A stretch of 25,435 nt of DNA from Treponema sp. (GTDB lineage: Bacteria; Spirochaetota; Spirochaetia; Treponematales; Breznakiellaceae). The stretch lies in the NCBI GenBank assembly GCA_031273835.1, contig JAISRD010000093.1, forward strand, positions 1 to 25,435. The letters run 5' to 3'. Below the pieces are notes generated by a model. The model was given only the letters and a program-made list of their open reading frames with translations, had not been told where the DNA came from and did not search any database. A program made the position numbers and the translations under genes. Positions 21,834-25,435 of the stretch are shown here, one piece after another (the stretch's first letter is position 1; each line of letters begins with the position of its first letter).

Positions 21834-23357
21834 ATGGATCTGTTAATGGGGATAGACCTTGGTTCAACCAGCGTAAAGGCTGTAATTTACGATACCTCAG
21901 GCCGGCCGGCCGCCAGCGCTTCCACTAAGCTGGACGTAAGCAATGATGATCCTGCCCATCCGACCTGGTGTGTGTGGAAATACGAGGATGTCTGGAACAG
22001 CGTAAAAACGGTAATCTCCCAATCCGTGAAGGACATTCCCGCCGGAGGGAAATTACGGGCCATCGCGGTTACCGGGTTCGGCATGGACGGGCTTCCCCTG
22101 GACAAGGACGGTAAAGAGTTATTCCCCCTTATTTCCTGGCATTGCCAGCGGACCCTGCCGCAGTTTGAACAGACCCGGAAAATCATCGATGAAAAAGAAA
22201 TGTTCACCGAAACCGGTATGCGGCCCTTTGTGATAAACAGCATCTACCGTATTATGTGGATGCAGCAAAACAAGCCTGAGATTATTGAAAAGACCGACAA
22301 GTGGCTCTTGATTGAGGACTATGTAAACTATAAACTTTCCGGCGAAAAGCTTACCGACTTTTCCATGGCTTCCACCTTTTCCGCCATGGTACAGCAGACC
22401 CATACCTGGTCGGAAAAAATCATTTCCAAGTTGAATCTTCCCGCTCATATTTTTCCCAAACCGACCCAGAGCGGTACCGTATTGGGAAAGGTGCTGCCTG
22501 CCGTATGCGCCGAAACGGGCCTTGAGGGGGATGAGCTTGTGGTGCTGGGGGGCCATGACTATATCTGCGCGGCTCTGGCCGCGGGCATAAAGTCCGGCAG
22601 CGACCTTATGGATATTAACGGTACCTGGGAAATGCTTGTTAAGGGCATGACCAAGGTAAACACCGCCTATACGGATAACTATTTTTACATTGAAAGCCAC
22701 GTTGCCCGTAATGTGTGGTGCGGCATTGCTTCGGCAATTTCCGGGGACATGATGGAGTGGCTCAAGGACAATTACGGCAGTCCCGGTGACGGCGGGGTTT
22801 GGGAAAAGCTGATGGCCGAGGCTGAAAAATCATCCTCCGGGTCCCACGGATGTACCTTCCTGCCCCATTTTTCAGGTTCCACCGCGCCTAAGGTAGAGCC
22901 CACCTCCCTGGGCGCCTATGTTGGGATGAACAACCATGTAAGCCGGGGCGATATTATCAGGGCGACCGTGGAGGGGCTTACCTACAAAACCAGGGAAATG
23001 CTTGAAGCCATGACCGCCGGTTCTTCGGAGGCGGTTAAGGGGATCAAGGCCACAGGCGGGGCCGTCAAGAACCGTTTCTGGATGCAGGCCAAGGCCGACA
23101 TATTGGGGCTTCCCGTGGAAACCCCGGAACTCTACGAAGCGACTCCGCTGGGGGCCGCCATGCTTGCGGGAATTGGGGCCGGCCTGTACCGGGATGAAGA
23201 AGACGCCGTTGGGGCGGTATATAAGAGCGGTGCGGTCTTTGAGCCGGATATGAAAAAATATGAACAATATACGGAATATTACAAAAACATCTACCTTAAG
23301 CTTCAAGGGGCGCTCAAAGAGGTAAACCGGGAAATATTTAACCGTTTCATGAAATAA
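21834..23357 (+). CDS. FGGY-family sugar kinase (operon E)
   Basis: Sugar kinase of 507 aa, third FGGY kinase of the window and distinct from the other two. N-terminal G-I-D-L-G-S-T-S-V-K-A-V-I-Y, G-F-G-M-D-G-L-P-L-D as sugar-site loop, catalytic D242 in L-G-G-H-D-Y, D-I-N-G-T-W-E in the ATP half, A-T-G-G-A-V-K-N-R-F-W-M-Q and P-L-G-A-A-M-L-A-G-I-G-A-G. The H-D-Y catalytic context and Y-I-E-S-H pattern fit fuculose/xylulose-like ketose kinases. AAGGAGG sits 8 bases before the ATG. It is followed by the aldolase/epimerase gene, so its phosphorylated product is probably the substrate of that enzyme. Confidence 0.87.
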   Translation: MDLLMGIDLGSTSVKAVIYDTSGRPAASASTKLDVSNDDPAHPTWCVWKYEDVWNSVKTVISQSVKDIPAGGKLRAIAVTGFGMDGLPLDKDGKELFPLISWHCQRTLPQFEQTRKIIDEKEMFTETGMRPFVINSIYRIMWMQQNKPEIIEKTDKWLLIEDYVNYKLSGEKLTDFSMASTFSAMVQQTHTWSEKIISKLNLPAHIFPKPTQSGTVLGKVLPAVCAETGLEGDELVVLGGHDYICAALAAGIKSGSDLMDINGTWEMLVKGMTKVNTAYTDNYFYIESHVARNVWCGIASAISGDMMEWLKDNYGSPGDGGVWEKLMAEAEKSSSGSHGCTFLPHFSGSTAPKVEPTSLGAYVGMNNHVSRGDIIRATVEGLTYKTREMLEAMTAGSSEAVKGIKATGGAVKNRFWMQAKADILGLPVETPELYEATPLGAAMLAGIGAGLYRDEEDAVGAVYKSGAVFEPDMKKYEQYTEYYKNIYLKLQGALKEVNREIFNRFMK

Positions 23358-23393
23358 CCTAATATACTGTTGTAACATTATGGAGGAAAAATA

Positions 23394-24077
23394 ATGCTGT
23401 TTGAAGAAGAACGGGAAGAGGTAAGAATCGCCGGTACGAAGCTCGATCGTTACGGACTAATCGCCCTTTCCGGGGGGAATGTCAGCCGGAGAATGCCTTC
23501 CGGCGAAATACTTGTTACCCCTTCGGGAATGATCTATGAGGACATGGTTCCCGCGGACGTGCTGGTAATGGACATTGAAGGAAAGATTATTGAAGGGGAG
23601 CGGTCTCCTTCGGTCGATACGGTGGCGCTGCTTTATATCTTTAAGAAGATGCCCCACATCAACGCTGTTATCCATACCCATCAGCCTTTTGCCTCCGCGG
23701 TCGGCCTGGTAACGGATGAACTGCCCTGTGTGGTAACAACCCTTCCCAATGCCACCAAGGGGCCGGTCAAGGTATGTCCCTTCTCATCCGCGGCGAGTAT
23801 TGATATGGGTATCCAGACGGTAAACAACGCCGGCAGTACCCTGGCGGTAATATTGAAAAGCCACGGGGTTATCGCCATCGGCAGCACCTTGAAGGAAGCC
23901 CTCTATTCCTGTATTTACCTTGAAGAAGCCGCGAAGACCTATGTTTATGCGAGAAGCATGAGCGACAATGTGGCCTGCCTTAAACCGGAACAATGGCAGC
24001 AGGCTGCGGAAACCTTTAAATATTACGGACAGGGCAAGCCGCCCATGCCCGACGAACTACGGAAGACTATTTCATAA
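23394..24077 (+). CDS. class II aldolase/epimerase, AraD/FucA family
   Basis: Zinc enzyme of 227 aa. Visible: G-G-N-V-S at 27-31, T-P-S-G-M-I-Y-E, D75 in S-V-D-T, metal ligands H94 and H96 (H-T-H), H157 (S-H-G), and K-Y-Y-G-Q near the end. S-x-D-T and Y-Y-G-Q are typical of L-ribulose-5-phosphate 4-epimerase (AraD), which would yield D-xylulose 5-phosphate. The region around residue 119 (T-T-L-P-N-A) has Asn where AraD has its catalytic Asp120, and the P-V-K-V-C-P-F stretch looks more like L-fuculose-phosphate aldolase. So epimerase and retro-aldolase (giving DHAP and an aldehyde) are both possible. GGAGG lies upstream; last gene of operon E. Confidence 0.85.
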   Translation: MLFEEEREEVRIAGTKLDRYGLIALSGGNVSRRMPSGEILVTPSGMIYEDMVPADVLVMDIEGKIIEGERSPSVDTVALLYIFKKMPHINAVIHTHQPFASAVGLVTDELPCVVTTLPNATKGPVKVCPFSSAASIDMGIQTVNNAGSTLAVILKSHGVIAIGSTLKEALYSCIYLEEAAKTYVYARSMSDNVACLKPEQWQQAAETFKYYGQGKPPMPDELRKTIS

Positions 24078-24118
24078 TTAAGGCAGTTCCAAAATGTCAA
24101 ATTTTGGAACTGCCTTAA
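24078..24118 (+). repeat. perfect 18-bp hairpin carrying the 19-nt repeated sequence (copy 2)
   Basis: Arms 24078-24095 and 24101-24118 pair without mismatch around loop GTCAA. It begins right at the end of operon E, so it may end or protect its mRNA, but no T-tract follows on either strand. Bases 24091-24109 are identical to the minus-strand sequence at 8911-8929. Confidence 0.85.
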
Positions 24119-24164
24119 AAAGCACCCTTTCGTAAGGATTCAGCTGAAAGCCCCTTAACTGCGA

Positions 24165-25136
24165 TCAGCCCATATTTCTTTGATAACTGTCGTTGATTTT
24201 CGCCGTTTCATCGGCGCTTAATTCCCAATCCGCGGCGGCGGCGTTCCTGGCCAGATTTTCAGGCTTGGTAGTTCCGATAAGCGCTGTGGTAACGCCCTTT
24301 TGGGCCAGAACCCAGTTTATGGATACCTCCGCCGGGGAAACTCCCCTTGCCCCGGCAATTTCCCGCAGGGTATCAATCACCTTGTTGCATTTTGCCCATT
24401 TTGCTTCGGTGAAAAAATCATAGAAACCGCTGCGGAGTTCTTTGTCGGTACTTTTAGGAGGCTCCTTGAAGGCGCCGGTTAAAATTCCGCCGCCCAGGGA
24501 GCCGTAGGTCATGATACCGAGATTTTTTTCCACCGCAAAGGGAATTACCCCGTCTTTGACGCTTTCCCGTGCAAGAATATTGAGGTAGGGCTGAATACCG
24601 CTGATTCCGCCCCTGGCAATGGCGTTTTTCATCTGTTCCACCGTGAAGTTAGAAACCGCTCCCGCCCTGATCTTACCTTCCTTCTTCCATTTTGCCAGAC
24701 ACTCCAGGGCGCCGTCGTTGCCGAAATTTGAATCGGGCCAATGGATAAAGTAAATGTCAATATAGTCGGTTCCCAGCCGCTTAAGGGAATTTTCCAGTTC
24801 GGCGGAAGCAACAGCGGGGGACAGGCAGCGGACATATTCTCCGGGAATCACATAGTCCCCTACACCCACCGCCCGGTGGATGCCGAATTTTGTCGAAATC
24901 ACCGCCTTGTCCCGCCGGCCCTTTAAGGCCTTGCCTACGGTAATTTCGGCCTCGTAGGCTTTACCATAGGCCGGAGCCGTATCAATAAGGTTGACGCCCA
25001 GATCAAGGGCTTTATGGACAACCGCAATACCGGAGCTTTCGTCTACTTCGCCGAAAAAATCATTTCCCATCGGCCAGGTACCAAGTCCTATTACCGATAC
25101 CTCAATGCCGCTGTCGCCGAATTTTCTATATTTCAT
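24165..25136 (-). CDS. aldo/keto reductase
   Basis: NAD(P)H-dependent oxidoreductase of 323 aa, AKR (beta/alpha)8 barrel. The catalytic tetrad is present: D52 and Y57 (I-D-T-A-P-A-Y-G), K83 (S-T-K-F-G), H132 (F-I-H-W-P-D). The cofactor end shows A-L-I-G-T-T-K-P-E-N-L. N-terminal M-K-Y-R-K-F-G-x-S-G-I-E-V-S-x-I-G-L-G-T-W is typical of AKR11/12-like sugar-related reductases. GGAG precedes the ATG and a good promoter lies further upstream. It is single, convergent with operon E. It could reduce an aldehyde released by the class II aldolase or an aldose; this is inference. Confidence 0.9.
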   Translation of the reverse strand: MKYRKFGDSGIEVSVIGLGTWPMGNDFFGEVDESSGIAVVHKALDLGVNLIDTAPAYGKAYEAEITVGKALKGRRDKAVISTKFGIHRAVGVGDYVIPGEYVRCLSPAVASAELENSLKRLGTDYIDIYFIHWPDSNFGNDGALECLAKWKKEGKIRAGAVSNFTVEQMKNAIARGGISGIQPYLNILARESVKDGVIPFAVEKNLGIMTYGSLGGGILTGAFKEPPKSTDKELRSGFYDFFTEAKWAKCNKVIDTLREIAGARGVSPAEVSINWVLAQKGVTTALIGTTKPENLARNAAAADWELSADETAKINDSYQRNMG

Positions 25137-25188
25137 ACCGTTTCTCCTTTGTCGGGAACCCCGGATTTTTTATCCGGGCATGGAGATT

Positions 25189-25217
25189 AATATACGTGGT
25201 GTTTGTCTATCTGTCAA
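25189..25217 (-). promoter_or_regulatory. promoter of the aldo/keto reductase gene
   Basis: On the minus strand TTGACA (25212-25217) and TATATT (25189-25194) are 17 bases apart, near-consensus, about 55 bases before the start codon. It lacks the TGCTAA dyad half of operons C and E. Confidence 0.7.
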
Positions 25218-25251
25218 GCAACGGGGTTAAGCCAGGTTACAATGATTTTTT

Positions 25252-25269
25252 TCCATGATTCTTCATGGA
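25252..25269. promoter_or_regulatory. inverted repeat TCCATGA-TTCT-TCATGGA
   Basis: Seven-base perfect arms with a four-base spacer, placed between the divergent reductase and ceramidase-like genes. TATACT at 25289-25294 is a possible -10 for the plus-strand gene, although no good -35 is seen. The dyad would cover the -35 area, consistent with an operator. Confidence 0.4.
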
Positions 25270-25313
25270 TCTTTCATAATTTTCCGCTTATACTCAGGAA
25301 CTATGGATGTGTT

Positions 25314-25435
25314 ATGAAAGCGGGCTGGGCCAAGCTTTGTTTTGAAGTACCCGCCGGCGTTCCGTTGGCCGGTTACGGAGGGGAAAAGCCCCGCCTGTCC
25401 ACAGGGATAGGAGACCCGCTGTATATACGGGCCCT
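25314..25435 (+). CDS. neutral/alkaline ceramidase-family protein, N-terminal start (cut by window end)
   Basis: Forty codons are visible before the window ends. They read like the N terminus of the neutral/alkaline non-lysosomal ceramidase family: a short A-K-L-C-F-E-V-P opening strand, G-V-P-L-A-G-Y-G-G, then S-T-G-I-G-D-P-L-Y-I-R-A, the place where the family has I-P-x-A-G-Y-G-x-R-x-x-x-S-x-G-V-H-D-P-L-Y-A-R-A. No signal peptide is seen, unlike secreted ceramidases, so this may be a cytoplasmic relative of unknown substrate. The ATG at 25314 is the only in-frame start nearby; AGGAA lies a little far upstream. Confidence 0.6.
   Translation, partial: MKAGWAKLCFEVPAGVPLAGYGGEKPRLSTGIGDPLYIRA

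Noticed and set aside
24078..24118. Ordinary rho-independent terminator for operon E
   Set aside because: The stem is strong and in the right place, but no T-tract follows on either strand and its core recurs inside operon B, so it was listed as a repeated hairpin; some termination function remains possible.
1..25435. CRISPR arrays, tRNA/rRNA genes, insertion sequences, phage or toxin-antitoxin genes
   Set aside because: None was seen on either strand by eye: no regularly spaced repeats, no transposase or integrase motifs and no cloverleaf-like sequence recognised.

Overview
The window (about 25.4 kb, GC-rich by eye except at its left edge) is a carbohydrate-catabolism region. It holds 24 genes: 22 complete ones, plus one cut by each window end. 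No rRNA, tRNA, CRISPR array, transposase, integrase or recognisable transcription regulator was seen. Lipoprotein signal peptides with relaxed lipoboxes, RbsA-type sugar ABC systems, good Shine-Dalgarno sites and the codon style fit a moderately GC-rich spirochaete, for example a gut Treponema-like lineage. This placement is inference; nothing here is a phylogenetic marker.

Layout. (1) 1-238: the AT-rich C-terminal end of an alpha/beta hydrolase, followed by an abrupt change to GC-rich DNA. (2) 443-7395, plus strand: operon A, a binding-protein lipoprotein, a two-domain ATPase and two different permeases (the gene order of Lsr/Rha-type importers), then split dihydroxyacetone-kinase subunits DhaK and DhaL and an AllA-like cupin. 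(3) 10826-7416, minus strand: operon B, a BtpA/SgcQ-like TIM barrel, an M29 aminopeptidase-family protein and an FGGY sugar kinase. (4) 11028-18114, plus strand, divergent from B: operon C, a second sugar ABC importer (lipoprotein, ATPase, single permease), a secreted SurA/PpiC-like lipoprotein, a UlaE-like L-ribulose-5-phosphate 3-epimerase and a LyxK-like L-xylulose kinase, closed by a clear intrinsic terminator. (5) 19634-18183, minus strand: operon D, a small VOC-fold protein and a zinc polyol dehydrogenase. (6) 19885-24077, plus strand: operon E, an SMP-30-type lactonase, a URO-D-family protein, another FGGY kinase and an AraD/FucA-family class II aldolase/epimerase. (7) 25136-24165, minus strand: an aldo/keto reductase. 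(8) 25314 onward, plus strand: the start of a neutral-ceramidase-family gene.

How they may work together. Operon A would import a small polyol or ketose and phosphorylate it with DhaK/DhaL, giving a DHAP-level product. Operons C, D and E look like one regulon. Promoters in front of C and E share a -35 box embedded in the same imperfect dyad (TTRRCA-WW-TGYYAA), seen three times and only there. Their enzymes can be joined into a route such as polyol -> L-xylulose (dehydrogenase), L-xylulose 5-phosphate (LyxK-like), L-ribulose 5-phosphate (UlaE-like), then the AraD-like enzyme, with the lactonase, third kinase and reductase handling related substrates. The most unusual elements are that dyad/promoter regulon, a 19-nt hairpin sequence repeated exactly at two distant sites, a foldase-like lipoprotein inside a sugar operon, and a BtpA + aminopeptidase + kinase operon that recalls the E. 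coli sgc genes.
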